64,000 bases of DNA, from contig CAMWXD010000002.1 of NCBI GenBank assembly GCA_947178105.1, forward strand, positions 62,001 to 126,000, given 5' to 3'. The position numbers and the translations under genes are program-made. The stretch comes from an uncultured Eubacterium sp. (lineage in GTDB: Bacteria > Bacillota > Clostridia > Lachnospirales > Lachnospiraceae). The notes under the pieces are model-generated. The model ran no database searches. It had not been told where the DNA came from and worked only from the letters and a program-made list of their open reading frames with translations. The number at the start of each line of letters is the position of its first letter. The stretch's first letter is position 1. This document shows positions 17,172 to 26,558 of this stretch, piece by piece.

Positions 17172-17207
17172 GCAGGCGGTTGATACAGCAAAAGAAAGGA
17201 AAATGGT

Positions 17208-18710
17208 TTGTACGATACAGCAGGAGAAAAAACAGGAGGAAATATTCGGCAAATACAAGCGCAGGCGATGGAGCAAAAGATTGCAGGATTTATCCGGGCG
17301 CATCAGATGGTAAGCCCTGGATGCCTGGTGATTGCAGGGGTATCCGGCGGAGCGGATTCGCTCTGCCTGCTGCTTGTGCTGTTAAAGCTGCGGGAAGTGT
17401 TTGGGTATAAGGTTTGCGTCGTCCATGTGGAGCATGGGATACGTGGCGAGGCGTCCATGCGCGATGCAGAGTTTGTCAGGCATTTTTGCGCGCAGCGCGG
17501 CATAGAGTGTCATATCTGCCATTGCCATGTGCCGGAATATGCACGCGCACACCGGATGGGCGAGGAGGAGGCTGGCAGGCGCCTGCGCTATGACGCTTTT
17601 CGGCAGGAAAAGGAAAAATATCCCGGCAGGGAGGTAAAAATAGCAGTCGCGCATCATCTTGGAGACAATGCAGAGACGATGCTGTTTCATCTTGCGCGGG
17701 GGACAGGGATACGGGGGCTTTTGGCAATCGCCCCGGTAAACGGGGATCTGATCCGTCCGCTGTTATGTGTGGGCAGGGCTGAGATTGAAGCGTATCTTAA
17801 AGGATGCGGGCAGGATTATTGCGAGGATGCTACGAACGGGATGGATGTTTACAGCAGGAACCGGCTCCGGCATCATGCGCTTCTGGCGCTGCATCAGGTA
17901 AACAGCCGTGCACAGGAGCATATGTACGAAACGGCGTGCCAGTTGCGCGAGCTGTATGATTACTTGGAAGTACAGGCGGAGGCTGCGTGCAAGAAATGCT
18001 GTAAGCCAGACGCGCATGGAGTGGTAATTGAGAAAGAGCCGTTTCTGCGCGAGCGCCAGGTGATCCAAACAGAAATGCTCTGCCGGCTGCTTCGAACGCT
18101 TGCAAAAAGCGGCAGGGATTTTACGAGAGGGCATATCGTAAGCCTTACAGAGCTGTTTGAAAAGCAAAACGGCAGGCAGGTGCACCTTCCGTACGGTATC
18201 AAGGCGGAGCGGGTATATGCAGGGATCCGGCTCGTTCGGGAGGACGCCGAAAAGGAAGGCGGGCGGATCGGCGATACTGGCAAAAATCAGTTTACTTTCC
18301 GTTTGCTGGAGGGCAATTCTGATCAGATGTCACAAATTTCTAAAAAAAAGTATACGAAATGCTTTGATTATGATAAGATAAAAAATGGATTCTGTGTAAG
18401 AAACAGACAACCGGGGGACTATCTGGTCGTGGATGCTTCCGGCAGCCGCCAGAAGCTGAAAAAATATCTGGTCAACGAAAAGATTCCGTCAAAGGAACGG
18501 GAACGGCTGCTGCTGCTGGCGGACGGCGACCATATTATGTGGGTCGTCGGATACCGTATCAGCAGTTATTATAAAGTAGATGAGCACACCAGAAACATAT
18601 TGGAGGTTACTTTTTACGGAGGAAGAGAAGATGAAGGGACAGATTCAGGTAATGATTTCAGAGGAAGAGGTAAATGCACGGATTGCAGAGATCGCGGCGC
18701 AGATCAATGA
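17208..18710 (+). CDS. tilS: tRNA(Ile)-lysidine synthase
   Basis: TilS adds lysine to C34 of the tRNA-Ile that reads AUA. It has the PP-loop motif GVSGGADSLCLL near residue 45, HVEHGIRGEAS and HHLGDNAETMLFHLARGTG, and the C-terminal domains ending in WVVGYRISSYYKVDE. The listed TTG start has AAAGAAAGGA seven bases before it. The ATG at 17268 would give the N-terminus most like other TilS proteins but has only a weak ribosome binding site. The frame runs 80 bases into hpt, adding a tail of about 25 residues after the usual family end, which is unusual. Confidence 0.92.
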   Translation: MYDTAGEKTGGNIRQIQAQAMEQKIAGFIRAHQMVSPGCLVIAGVSGGADSLCLLLVLLKLREVFGYKVCVVHVEHGIRGEASMRDAEFVRHFCAQRGIECHICHCHVPEYARAHRMGEEEAGRRLRYDAFRQEKEKYPGREVKIAVAHHLGDNAETMLFHLARGTGIRGLLAIAPVNGDLIRPLLCVGRAEIEAYLKGCGQDYCEDATNGMDVYSRNRLRHHALLALHQVNSRAQEHMYETACQLRELYDYLEVQAEAACKKCCKPDAHGVVIEKEPFLRERQVIQTEMLCRLLRTLAKSGRDFTRGHIVSLTELFEKQNGRQVHLPYGIKAERVYAGIRLVREDAEKEGGRIGDTGKNQFTFRLLEGNSDQMSQISKKKYTKCFDYDKIKNGFCVRNRQPGDYLVVDASGSRQKLKKYLVNEKIPSKERERLLLLADGDHIMWVVGYRISSYYKVDEHTRNILEVTFYGGREDEGTDSGNDFRGRGKCTDCRDRGADQ

Positions 18711-19155
18711 GGATTACAAGGGGGAAGAAATACTTGTGATCGGGATTTTACGCGGCGGGGTATATTTTTGTACGGAGCTGACGAAGCGGATCACAGTGCC
18801 GGTCATTTTGGATTTTATGGAAGCATCCAGCTATGGGTCGGGTACGTGCTCAAGCGGGCAGGTGCATATTACGAAAGACCTGATCGAAGACATTGCGGGA
18901 AAGCATGTGGTAGTGGTAGAGGACATTGTGGATACCGGCAGGACGCTGAGCCGGCTGCTGGAAAATTTAAAGGCGCGCGGGCCAAAGAGCTTAAAGCTGT
19001 GCACGCTGCTGGACAAACCGGAGCGGCGCGAAGTGGAAGTAAAGGTAGACTATAATGGCTTTGTCATACCAAATAAATTTGTCATCGGGTATGGGATGGA
19101 TTATGCGCAGAAATACAGAAATCTTCCTTATATTGGAGTTGTAGAGGGTGAGTAG
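18631..19155 (+). CDS. hpt: hypoxanthine phosphoribosyltransferase
   Basis: A 174-residue purine salvage enzyme that makes IMP or GMP from the free base and PRPP. The catalytic PRPP-binding motif VVVVEDIVDTGRTLS lies near residues 89-103. ILRGGVYFCTELTK and the closing FVIGYGMDYAQKYRNLPYIGVV are typical. The ATG at 18631 follows GGAGGAAGAG. It overlaps the tilS frame by 80 bases and is followed 14 bases later by ftsH. The tilS-hpt-ftsH order is conserved across Firmicutes. Confidence 0.95.
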   Translation: MKGQIQVMISEEEVNARIAEIAAQINEDYKGEEILVIGILRGGVYFCTELTKRITVPVILDFMEASSYGSGTCSSGQVHITKDLIEDIAGKHVVVVEDIVDTGRTLSRLLENLKARGPKSLKLCTLLDKPERREVEVKVDYNGFVIPNKFVIGYGMDYAQKYRNLPYIGVVEGE

Positions 19156-19169
19156 AAGGAGGTTATAAC

Positions 19170-21020
19170 TTGAAGAAAGGTTATCGAGGTTTTGTCTTGT
19201 ATGCCATCCTCGTATTAGGAGTGGTCGGCATATGGTATTTTTTGAGTGAGACGGATATTACGTCAGATACGTATACGTATCACCAGTATCAGACAGATTT
19301 GGAAGAAGGAGAAGTCTATTCTGTCATTATAGAGCAAAATGCGGAAACGCCGACAGGTACGCTTGTCGTTACGCTGAAAAATGATGCAGACCGCCATGAG
19401 GTAATCGTGTCCGATGTCAATGCAGAGCAGGAATTTTTAAAGCAAAATCAATTTTACAATTATCTCGTAAAGAATATCCCGCGTGCAAGCTGGCTGTCGA
19501 CCTGGCTGCCGTATTTGATTATTTTTGGGGCAATGTTCATCCTGTTTATTATTATGAACAATATCAACCAGTCCGCAGGCGGTGGCGGCGGGCCAAAGAT
19601 GATGAATTTCGGCAAGAGCCGTGCGAGGATGTATACGGATGAAAATAAGTCGGTGAATTTTTCGAAAGTAGCCGGGCTTCGGGAAGAAAAAGAAGAGCTG
19701 GAGGAAATCGTAGATTTTCTGCGGGAGCCTGGCAAGTATACAAAGCTGGGTGCCAGGATTCCGAAAGGCGTGCTTTTGGTAGGCCCTCCGGGAACCGGAA
19801 AGACACTGCTGGCAAAGGCAGTGGCAGGGGAAGCGGGCGTGCCGTTTTTCAGCATTTCCGGTTCGGATTTCGTAGAGATGTTTGTCGGCGTCGGTGCTTC
19901 CCGTGTGCGCGACCTGTTTGAGGATGCGAAAAAAAATGCGCCGTGTATTGTATTTATCGACGAGATCGATGCTGTGGCAAGACGGCGCGGCACTGGTATG
20001 GGCGGCGGCCATGATGAGAGAGAGCAGACGTTAAACCAGATGCTTGTGGAGATGGATGGTTTTGGCATAAATGAAGGCATTATCGTCATGGCGGCGACCA
20101 ACCGTGTGGATATTCTTGACCCTGCGATAATGCGTCCGGGACGTTTTGACCGCAAGGTGCATGTCGGCAGGCCGGATGTGGGAGGACGCGAAGAAATCCT
20201 GCACGTTCATGCAAAAAACAAACCGCTGGGCGACGATGTGGATTTGAAACAGATTGCGCAGACGACCGCTGGCTTTACCGGCGCTGACCTGGAAAACCTG
20301 TTAAACGAAGCGGCGATTCGGGCGGCAAAGGCGGACCGCGGCTATATCAGGATTGAGGACATTCGCAATTCCTTTGTAAAGGTCGGGATCGGGGCTGAGA
20401 AAAAGAGCCGCATTATCAGTGAGAAGGAAAAACGGATTACAGCGTTCCATGAGGCAGGCCATGCAATTTTATTCCATGTGCTGCCGGATGTAGGGCCGGT
20501 TTATTCGGTATCGATTATACCGACCGGTGCGGGCGCAGCCGGGTATACGATGCCGCTGCCGGAAAAGGATGAGATGTTCAATACCAAGGGCAGGATGCTG
20601 CAGGAGATCGTCGTAGACCTGGGCGGGCGCGTTGCAGAAGAACTGATCTTTGATGATATTACAACCGGGGCGTCGCAGGATATCAAGCAGGCGACAGCAA
20701 TGGCAAAGGCGATGGTGACCAAATACGGCATGTCCGAAAACCTGGGGCTGATCTGCTATGACGAAGAGGATAATGAGGTGTTTATCGGCAGAGACCTGGC
20801 GCATACAAAAGGCTATGGTGAAAATGTAGCGACACTGATCGACCAGGAGGTCAAGCGTATTATTGACGAGTGCTATATCAAAGCAAAGGAAATCATCCAC
20901 CAGTACGAGTATGTGCTGCACCAGTGTGCCGACCTGCTGTTGGAAAAAGAGAAGATCAGCAGGGAAGAATTTGAGGCGCTGTTTTCAGATAAGAAAGAGA
21001 TACCGGTAATGGAAATCTGA
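19170..21020 (+). CDS. ftsH: ATP-dependent zinc metalloprotease FtsH
   Basis: A 616-residue membrane-anchored AAA protease that degrades membrane and regulatory proteins. Domains in order: transmembrane helix 1 (about 8-26), a periplasm-side domain, helix 2 (about 112-135), and an AAA module with GPPGTGKT near 206, Walker B FIDEIDAV near 258 and the second region of homology [19 protein letters not shown]. The zinc protease domain has HEAGH near 427-431. The start is TTG at 19170, supported by AAGGAGG seven bases upstream and the normal basic N-terminus. It is the last gene of the tilS-hpt-ftsH group. Confidence 0.97.
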   Translation: MKKGYRGFVLYAILVLGVVGIWYFLSETDITSDTYTYHQYQTDLEEGEVYSVIIEQNAETPTGTLVVTLKNDADRHEVIVSDVNAEQEFLKQNQFYNYLVKNIPRASWLSTWLPYLIIFGAMFILFIIMNNINQSAGGGGGPKMMNFGKSRARMYTDENKSVNFSKVAGLREEKEELEEIVDFLREPGKYTKLGARIPKGVLLVGPPGTGKTLLAKAVAGEAGVPFFSISGSDFVEMFVGVGASRVRDLFEDAKKNAPCIVFIDEIDAVARRRGTGMGGGHDEREQTLNQMLVEMDGFGINEGIIVMAATNRVDILDPAIMRPGRFDRKVHVGRPDVGGREEILHVHAKNKPLGDDVDLKQIAQTTAGFTGADLENLLNEAAIRAAKADRGYIRIEDIRNSFVKVGIGAEKKSRIISEKEKRITAFHEAGHAILFHVLPDVGPVYSVSIIPTGAGAAGYTMPLPEKDEMFNTKGRMLQEIVVDLGGRVAEELIFDDITTGASQDIKQATAMAKAMVTKYGMSENLGLICYDEEDNEVFIGRDLAHTKGYGENVATLIDQEVKRIIDECYIKAKEIIHQYEYVLHQCADLLLEKEKISREEFEALFSDKKEIPVMEI

Positions 21021-21377
21021 CAGGTTGAGTTTCTGTGCAATGTTTCGTAAACATTTTGCAGGTATATTGCACTTAATGCATGAATTGCACAAAAAATTAG
21101 CCAATTTTTTGCAAAGTTTGTGCACACTTATTTGCGGAAAGATGGTATTATAATTAACGTAAAAACCCCCCAATACATTATATAGTTTTTGCTATACCCC
21201 ATAGTAAAAATACCTTCTCCTAAAAAAGACAGCGTAAGCTGTCTTTTTTACTTGCCAAAACCATCGTGCAGACAGCCATTATTTTCCTGCTTTTTTAAAT
21301 TTTGGTTAGTTGTGCTATAGATTATTTTGGAAATATGGGCTATACTTAACAAAAAAAGGAAAATGGAGCTTGTGGAC
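21021..21377. other. intergenic region after ftsH
   Basis: About 357 bases with no credible gene. Visible are an imperfect dyad around 21036-21059, two direct ATTGCAC copies (21066-21072 and 21084-21090), an isolated TATAAT at 21149-21154 with no -35 at normal spacing, and the strong terminator at 21222-21249. The ~70 bases between that TATAAT and the terminator could be a small RNA, but this is weak. Confidence 0.4.
21222..21249 (+). terminator. rho-independent terminator
   Basis: A perfect 12-bp stem (21222-21233 with 21238-21249) around a GTAA loop whose 3' arm ends in six Ts. The A-rich 5' arm means it could also work on the minus strand. Confidence 0.88.
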
Positions 21378-23474
21378 ATGGAAACTAAATCCGTATATGA
21401 ATTAAACAGAATACAGCGCTACATGATGCAGATGCGTCCGGTGCTCTATAAGCAGGTGCTCTTCTCAGACGGGACTGCGGATTACAGGCAGCCTCCGGAG
21501 CCAGAGGAAGGAGAAGAAGTGACCATTCGTTTCCGTACAAAGAAAGATAACGTGGATGCTGTGTTTTTGTGCGGCAATGGACAGGAATATCTGATGGAAA
21601 AAGTGGAATCCTGTGAAGAATTTGATTATTATGCATATACCGTTACGATGACGGATCAGCCGTTTGACTATTATTTTCAGGTGGCAGACGGGATGCTTAC
21701 TTTATATTATGATAATTACGGGCCGACAAAGGAGCTGCGCCCGCAGTATAATTTTCGGATTGTGCCGGGATTTTCAACGCCGGACTGGGCGAAAGGCGCA
21801 GTCATGTACCAGATTTTGGTAGACCGTTTTTACAACGGGGATATTGGCAATGATGTAGAGACAAACGAATATTTTTATATCCGTACAACGAGCCAGCGGG
21901 TGGAAAACTGGGATAAGGTGCCGGAGAGCTTCAGCGTGGCGGAGTTTTACGGCGGCGACCTGGAAGGCGTGCGCAAAAAGCTGGATTATTTGCAGAATCT
22001 TGGCATCGAAGTGATCTATTTTAACCCGCTGTTCGTCTCGCCTTCCAATCATAAATATGATATTCAGGACTATGATTATATCGACCCGCATTATGGGAAG
22101 ATCGTGGAGGACGGCGGCGACCTGCTGCCGCATGGATCCGTAGACAACCGCATGGCACAGCGTTATATTAAGCGTGTGACAGATAAGCGCAACCTGGAGG
22201 CAAGCAACCAGTTTTTTGCACAGTTGGTAGAAGAGATCCACAGCCGCGGGATGCGCGTGATCCTGGACGGTGTGTTTAACCACTGCGGCTCGTTTAATAA
22301 ATGGATGGACCGGGAGGAGTTGTACAACGGCCAGGAAGGATACGAGCCGGGGGCATATGTGTCAAGGGAAAGCCCGTACCGGGAGTATTTTAAATTCCGT
22401 GACCAGAATGCATGGCCATACAATAAGACGTATGACGGCTGGTGGGAGCATGATACGCTGCCAAAGCTGAATTATGAGGAATCCAGGGATTTGTACCAGT
22501 ATATACTGGAGATCGGAAAAAAATGGGTATCCCCGCCGTATAACGCGGACGGATGGCGGCTGGACGTCGCGGCGGACTTAGGATACAGCGAAGAATTTAA
22601 CCACCAGTTCTGGCGGGATTTTCGAAAGGCAGTCAAATCTGCAAATCCAGATGCAATTATTTTGGCGGAGCATTACGGAGACCCGAAAAACTGGCTGTCC
22701 GGCGACCAGTGGGATACGATTATGAACTATGATGCATTTATGGAGCCGGTTACCTGGTTTTTGACCGGGATGGAAAAGCACAGCGACAGTTTTCAGATCT
22801 GTACGCTAGGAAATATAGACAATTTTAAAGGTTCCATGAACCATTATATGACAAGCTTTTTAACGCCGTCGCTGTACTGCTCGATGAACCAGTTGTCCAA
22901 CCACGACCATTCCCGCTTTCTGACGCGGACAAACCACAGGCCGGGGCGGATCGATACGCTGGGCGCACAGGCGGCTTCCGAAGGGATTAATAAAGGCGTA
23001 TTCCGGGAAGCGGTGGTGATCCAGATGACATGGCCGGGGGCGCCGACGATCTATTACGGGGACGAAGCGGGCGTGTGCGGCTTTACAGACCCTGACAACC
23101 GGCGTACCTATCCGTGGGGGAAGGAAGATAAAGAACTGATCGCATTCCACAGAGAAATGATTCGGATTCATAAAGAACATCCGGCGCTTCGCACCGGTTC
23201 CTTAAAATTTTTGCAGGGGGAACATAACCTGCTCTGCTATGCGCGCTTTAACCGCAAAGAGCAGTTGATCGTCCTTGTCAATAACGCAGACGGCAGCCGG
23301 GATATCGACGTGTCGATATGGGCAGCCGGAATCCCGCTGTGTGCGGAGCTGGAGCAGTTGATCTTTACAAATGAAAACGGATACTCGGTAGTGCCGGTAC
23401 ATTATACAGTGACAGAAGGGCGGCTGCAAATTATGCTGCCGAAATATTCTTCGGTTGTACTCAGGCGGAAATAA
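21378..23474 (+). CDS. GH13 alpha-amylase-family enzyme (cyclomaltodextrinase/neopullulanase-like), cytoplasmic
   Basis: A 698-residue glycoside hydrolase with no signal peptide, predicted to cut alpha-glucan oligosaccharides inside the cell. The first ~130 residues form a beta-rich domain like the N-domain of cyclomaltodextrinases. The TIM barrel follows with YQILVDRFYNGD, VILDGVFNHCG, GWRLDVAAD (nucleophile Asp near 395), ILAEHYGDP (acid/base Glu near 430) and QLSNHDHSRF (near 507), then a C-terminal beta domain. The ATG at 21378 has a GGAG nine bases before it; an ATG at 21363 is also in frame. It stands alone between a terminator and the sigma factor gene. The exact substrate cannot be read. 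Confidence 0.88.
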   Translation: METKSVYELNRIQRYMMQMRPVLYKQVLFSDGTADYRQPPEPEEGEEVTIRFRTKKDNVDAVFLCGNGQEYLMEKVESCEEFDYYAYTVTMTDQPFDYYFQVADGMLTLYYDNYGPTKELRPQYNFRIVPGFSTPDWAKGAVMYQILVDRFYNGDIGNDVETNEYFYIRTTSQRVENWDKVPESFSVAEFYGGDLEGVRKKLDYLQNLGIEVIYFNPLFVSPSNHKYDIQDYDYIDPHYGKIVEDGGDLLPHGSVDNRMAQRYIKRVTDKRNLEASNQFFAQLVEEIHSRGMRVILDGVFNHCGSFNKWMDREELYNGQEGYEPGAYVSRESPYREYFKFRDQNAWPYNKTYDGWWEHDTLPKLNYEESRDLYQYILEIGKKWVSPPYNADGWRLDVAADLGYSEEFNHQFWRDFRKAVKSANPDAIILAEHYGDPKNWLSGDQWDTIMNYDAFMEPVTWFLTGMEKHSDSFQICTLGNIDNFKGSMNHYMTSFLTPSLYCSMNQLSNHDHSRFLTRTNHRPGRIDTLGAQAASEGINKGVFREAVVIQMTWPGAPTIYYGDEAGVCGFTDPDNRRTYPWGKEDKELIAFHREMIRIHKEHPALRTGSLKFLQGEHNLLCYARFNRKEQLIVLVNNADGSRDIDVSIWAAGIPLCAELEQLIFTNENGYSVVPVHYTVTEGRLQIMLPKYSSVVLRRK

Positions 23475-23651
23475 TTTTTTTGACACATTGCAGGCTTATG
23501 CGGCACAGGATATACCATGAAAGAACGTGGGGATCCTGTGCTGCTTTTGGATTTAAAAAAATCAGGTTTTCTGCAACAAAACCGTATCAAACGAACACTA
23601 TATAGATATACAGGAAGCATATATATGGAAAGTATATCCAGGAGGCATGTC

Positions 23652-24170
23652 ATGGATCATTATTTGGAGCTGGTGCGGCAGGCAAAGCAGGGGGATGTGG
23701 ATGCGTTTGCCAGCCTGTATCAGGAGGTTTATGAAGATTTATACCGGTTTGCAGTTTATATTTTAAAAGATCCTGTGGACGCGCAGGATGCAGTCAGTGA
23801 GGCGGTGGTGGATGCATTTGCTTCTGTGCGGGGGCTTCGCAAGGAAGCGGCGTTCAAAGGCTGGATCTTTCGGATCCTGTCTGCGAAGTGCAGGCGAAAG
23901 CTGCGGGAATATGCGAACAGGACAGTTGAATTGTCCAAGGAGCTGTCTGAGCAGCTTCCAGCGCCAGATTCAGCCGGGGATGCCGCGGAGCAGCTTCAGG
24001 TACGGATGCTGTTCTGGGAGCTTCCGGCAGACGACCGTATGATTATCGCGATGCATTTATTTGCAGGATATACAAGCAGGGAGATCGCCAGGCAGCTACA
24101 TATGAACGAGAATACCGTCCGTTCCAGGGAGAGCCGCGCGCTGAAAAAACTGAAAGAAAAATTAAAGTAA
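23652..24170 (+). CDS. ECF-type RNA polymerase sigma factor
   Basis: A 172-residue sigma-70 family protein with region 2 (YEDLYRFAVYILKDPVDAQDAVSEAVVDAF) and region 4 (LFAGYTSREIARQLHMNENTVRSRESRALKKLK), and no regions 1 or 3. The ATG at 23652 follows GGAGG (23641-23645) at six bases; the frame is open further upstream but lacks signals. The next gene, 64 bases later, encodes a membrane-anchored beta-propeller protein whose cytoplasmic N-terminus could be its anti-sigma partner. Its target promoters are unknown. Confidence 0.9.
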   Translation: MDHYLELVRQAKQGDVDAFASLYQEVYEDLYRFAVYILKDPVDAQDAVSEAVVDAFASVRGLRKEAAFKGWIFRILSAKCRRKLREYANRTVELSKELSEQLPAPDSAGDAAEQLQVRMLFWELPADDRMIIAMHLFAGYTSREIARQLHMNENTVRSRESRALKKLKEKLK

Positions 24171-24234
24171 ATGTGCACAGCAATGGGAAACAGTTGCAGA
24201 AATTGTTGCAGGAAATCGTTAGGAGGGAATCGGG

Positions 24235-26505
24235 ATGGAAGAGCGGGAAATGCTGAAAAAAATTGCGGAATCGGCGCAGGAGCTAAAAGCGCCAAAAGCT
24301 TTGGAGCCGGATCAGGTGAAGCGTATGCTGCAAAGCGAAAGGATAAAAAATTCGGAGAAAAAAAGCGGGGCAGGCAAGGGCAGGCATTTGCAAAAATGGA
24401 GCCGATACAGGACAGCCGCTGCTGCGGCTTGCCTGTGCCTTTGCTTTGGTGCAGGCGGGATCGCGTACCAGAATCATATGAGGCAGGAAAATTATAGCCA
24501 GTCAACAGAAATTCTGGAAGGAAAAGGAAAGCAGACAGCAGCAGAGGCAGGTGCGGATGAAAAAGCTGCAAACGATACAATGGCGCAGAATACGACTAAT
24601 ACAAAGACAGAAACGGCAGAGGACGCGGATACAGCCGTGGAAGCGCCTGTGAAAAAATTAGGAAAGATGTATACGTTGGCGTCTGGTTATGAGGAGGTCT
24701 ATGATGTATTGAAAAAAACTACGGAGAGAATATTGATGAAGAAGGAAGCTTTCATAAAAGGAACGTTTCAGGAAGGAGCGCTCAGAAATGGAATGTATGA
24801 AGAAGATACGTTTATGATGGAGGAAAGCGCTGATGCAGCGCAGAGCGGATCCGGGATTATGGATATCGCTGCTGCAATGTCGGATGTCAGCCAGGAAAAA
24901 GACAGTTCTTCGGTGTTAGCTTCGTCAAAGGAGTCCGCAGCAGACGTCAGCGGAGATTTTTCCGAGACGAATTTGCAGGTGGAGGGGGTTGACGAAAGCG
25001 ACTGTGTAAAGACAGACGGAAAGTTTCTTTATGTTGTGCAGGATGCGCAGATCCAGGTAGTTGACGTGCGTGAGCAGCTACCGAAAGCGGCGGGAACGAT
25101 TCAGCCGGATATGGATGAGGATACAGACCGGATCTGCGAGATGTATGTGGCGGACGGGATGCTGACAGTCATCGTGCAGACAGAACAGACGTCTCTGCGG
25201 CAGGGGGCGGACGGAGAAGAAAAAGAGGCAGAAAGGCTTGTGGGAGAGCAGGTGCAGCGCATTGCTACGAAAGCAGTCACAAAGGCGGTGACTTATGATC
25301 TTACAGATCCGGAACATCCAGTGCAAAAGGATACAGTAACACAGGATGGATGGTTTCGGGAATCCAGGAAAATCGCAAACCGCCTGTATCTGTTTACCGA
25401 GCAGTCTCTTGTTTTTACAGATGAGATGCAGCGCAAAGAAATGCTGGAAGAGGATAAGCTGGATTTTTGGCTTCCATGCGTGGACAGCAGGCTCGTTCCT
25501 GTGGACAGCATTTATTTGCAGGAATCAGGCAGCCAGGGATTGCTTATGGCTTCGATTGACCTGGCGGATCACAATAAAGTGCTGGATACGAAGCTGCTCG
25601 TGAACCAGTATGCCAAGCTGTATGTGAGCAGCAGTTCTGTCTATATCTATTATAATGACTATGCAAATGATGCGGCAAGGACGAGGATTGCGCGGTTTGC
25701 CCTGGAAGCGGACGGTTCCATTCGGGCAAAGGCGGCAAAGACTGTGAAAGGCAGCATAGAGGATACCTTTGCCATTCATGAAAGAGGAGGCTGTTTGCAG
25801 GTGCTGACATCTGTAACAAATGCAGAGCCATGGGAAAACCGGGTGTATGTACTGGATGAAAATATGGAGATTGTCGGCAAGCTGACTGGCCTGGCAAAAG
25901 GAGAGAAGATCTATGCAGCACGTTTTGCGGGTACAGTTGGGTATTTTGTGACCTATCGGAATACAGACCCGCTGTTTACCGTCGATTTTTCCAACCCAAA
26001 GGAGCCGAAAGTGATTGGAGAGCTTAAGGTAACCGGGTTTTCGGAGTATCTGCACTTTTGGAGCGATGACAGGCTGCTTGGCATCGGGTACGAGACAGAC
26101 CCAGACAGCGGGATGACGATCGGCATTAAGCTGTCTATGTTTGATATCTCCAATCCGGTAAAGGTAAGGGAAGAGGCAAAGCTGGTGTTAAAAGATGTGA
26201 TTCAATGCGATGGGATCTATGACTATAAAGCGGTGCTTGTCAATCCGAAAAAGAATGTGATTGCTTTTACGACGGAAAAGAATGAGGAAAAATTTGAGGA
26301 GCATTACCGGGTATTTTCGTTTGAAAACGGTGCGTTTGTGAACAGGATCGAATACACGCTGCATTCAGGAGAAAATGCATATCCAGACAGCCGCTGGCGG
26401 AGCGTGTATGTCGGGGATATGCTGTATCTTGTCAATGAGAGAAAGGTGATTGCATTTGCTATGGCACAGGGATGGAAAGAGGTGGCAAAGCTGAAATTTG
26501 ATTAA
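24235..26505 (+). CDS. membrane-anchored beta-propeller protein, possible anti-sigma partner
   Basis: A 756-residue protein with a charged cytoplasmic N-terminus (about 1-58), one transmembrane helix (about 59-78, YRTAAAAACLCLCFGAGG), a low-complexity Ala/Glu/Thr linker, and from about residue 245 a large extracellular C-terminal beta-propeller. The propeller begins LQVEGVDESDCVKTDGKFLYVVQDAQIQVVDV, the hallmark of the Beta_propel (COG4880) family. The linked ECF sigma gene suggests that the propeller senses an outside signal and the N-terminus holds the sigma factor, but no zinc-binding anti-sigma motif is seen. GGAGGG lies upstream of the ATG. Confidence 0.78.
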   Translation: MEEREMLKKIAESAQELKAPKALEPDQVKRMLQSERIKNSEKKSGAGKGRHLQKWSRYRTAAAAACLCLCFGAGGIAYQNHMRQENYSQSTEILEGKGKQTAAEAGADEKAANDTMAQNTTNTKTETAEDADTAVEAPVKKLGKMYTLASGYEEVYDVLKKTTERILMKKEAFIKGTFQEGALRNGMYEEDTFMMEESADAAQSGSGIMDIAAAMSDVSQEKDSSSVLASSKESAADVSGDFSETNLQVEGVDESDCVKTDGKFLYVVQDAQIQVVDVREQLPKAAGTIQPDMDEDTDRICEMYVADGMLTVIVQTEQTSLRQGADGEEKEAERLVGEQVQRIATKAVTKAVTYDLTDPEHPVQKDTVTQDGWFRESRKIANRLYLFTEQSLVFTDEMQRKEMLEEDKLDFWLPCVDSRLVPVDSIYLQESGSQGLLMASIDLADHNKVLDTKLLVNQYAKLYVSSSSVYIYYNDYANDAARTRIARFALEADGSIRAKAAKTVKGSIEDTFAIHERGGCLQVLTSVTNAEPWENRVYVLDENMEIVGKLTGLAKGEKIYAARFAGTVGYFVTYRNTDPLFTVDFSNPKEPKVIGELKVTGFSEYLHFWSDDRLLGIGYETDPDSGMTIGIKLSMFDISNPVKVREEAKLVLKDVIQCDGIYDYKAVLVNPKKNVIAFTTEKNEEKFEEHYRVFSFENGAFVNRIEYTLHSGENAYPDSRWRSVYVGDMLYLVNERKVIAFAMAQGWKEVAKLKFD

Positions 26506-26524
26506 AGCTTGTTACAGGCAGTGG

Positions 26525-26558
26525 AAACAGGAGGCGTCTTTTTGGATGCCTCCTGTTT
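26525..26558. terminator. hairpin between convergent genes
   Basis: Arms at 26525-26538 and 26545-26558 pair at 13 of 14 positions. It lies between the beta-propeller gene and the converging AAA/nuclease gene and touches the latter's stop codon. Neither strand has a T-run directly after it, so it is a weak terminator or a transcript-end stabiliser. Confidence 0.5.

Noticed and set aside
21149..21249. Small RNA gene between an isolated TATAAT and a strong terminator
   Set aside because: No -35 lies at a usable distance and no known RNA family was recognised, so it is mentioned only as a weak possibility in the intergenic entry.
23517..23651. Longer N-terminus for the ECF sigma factor
   Set aside because: The upstream frame is open but has no ribosome binding site or family similarity, whereas the ATG at 23652 has GGAGG at ideal spacing.
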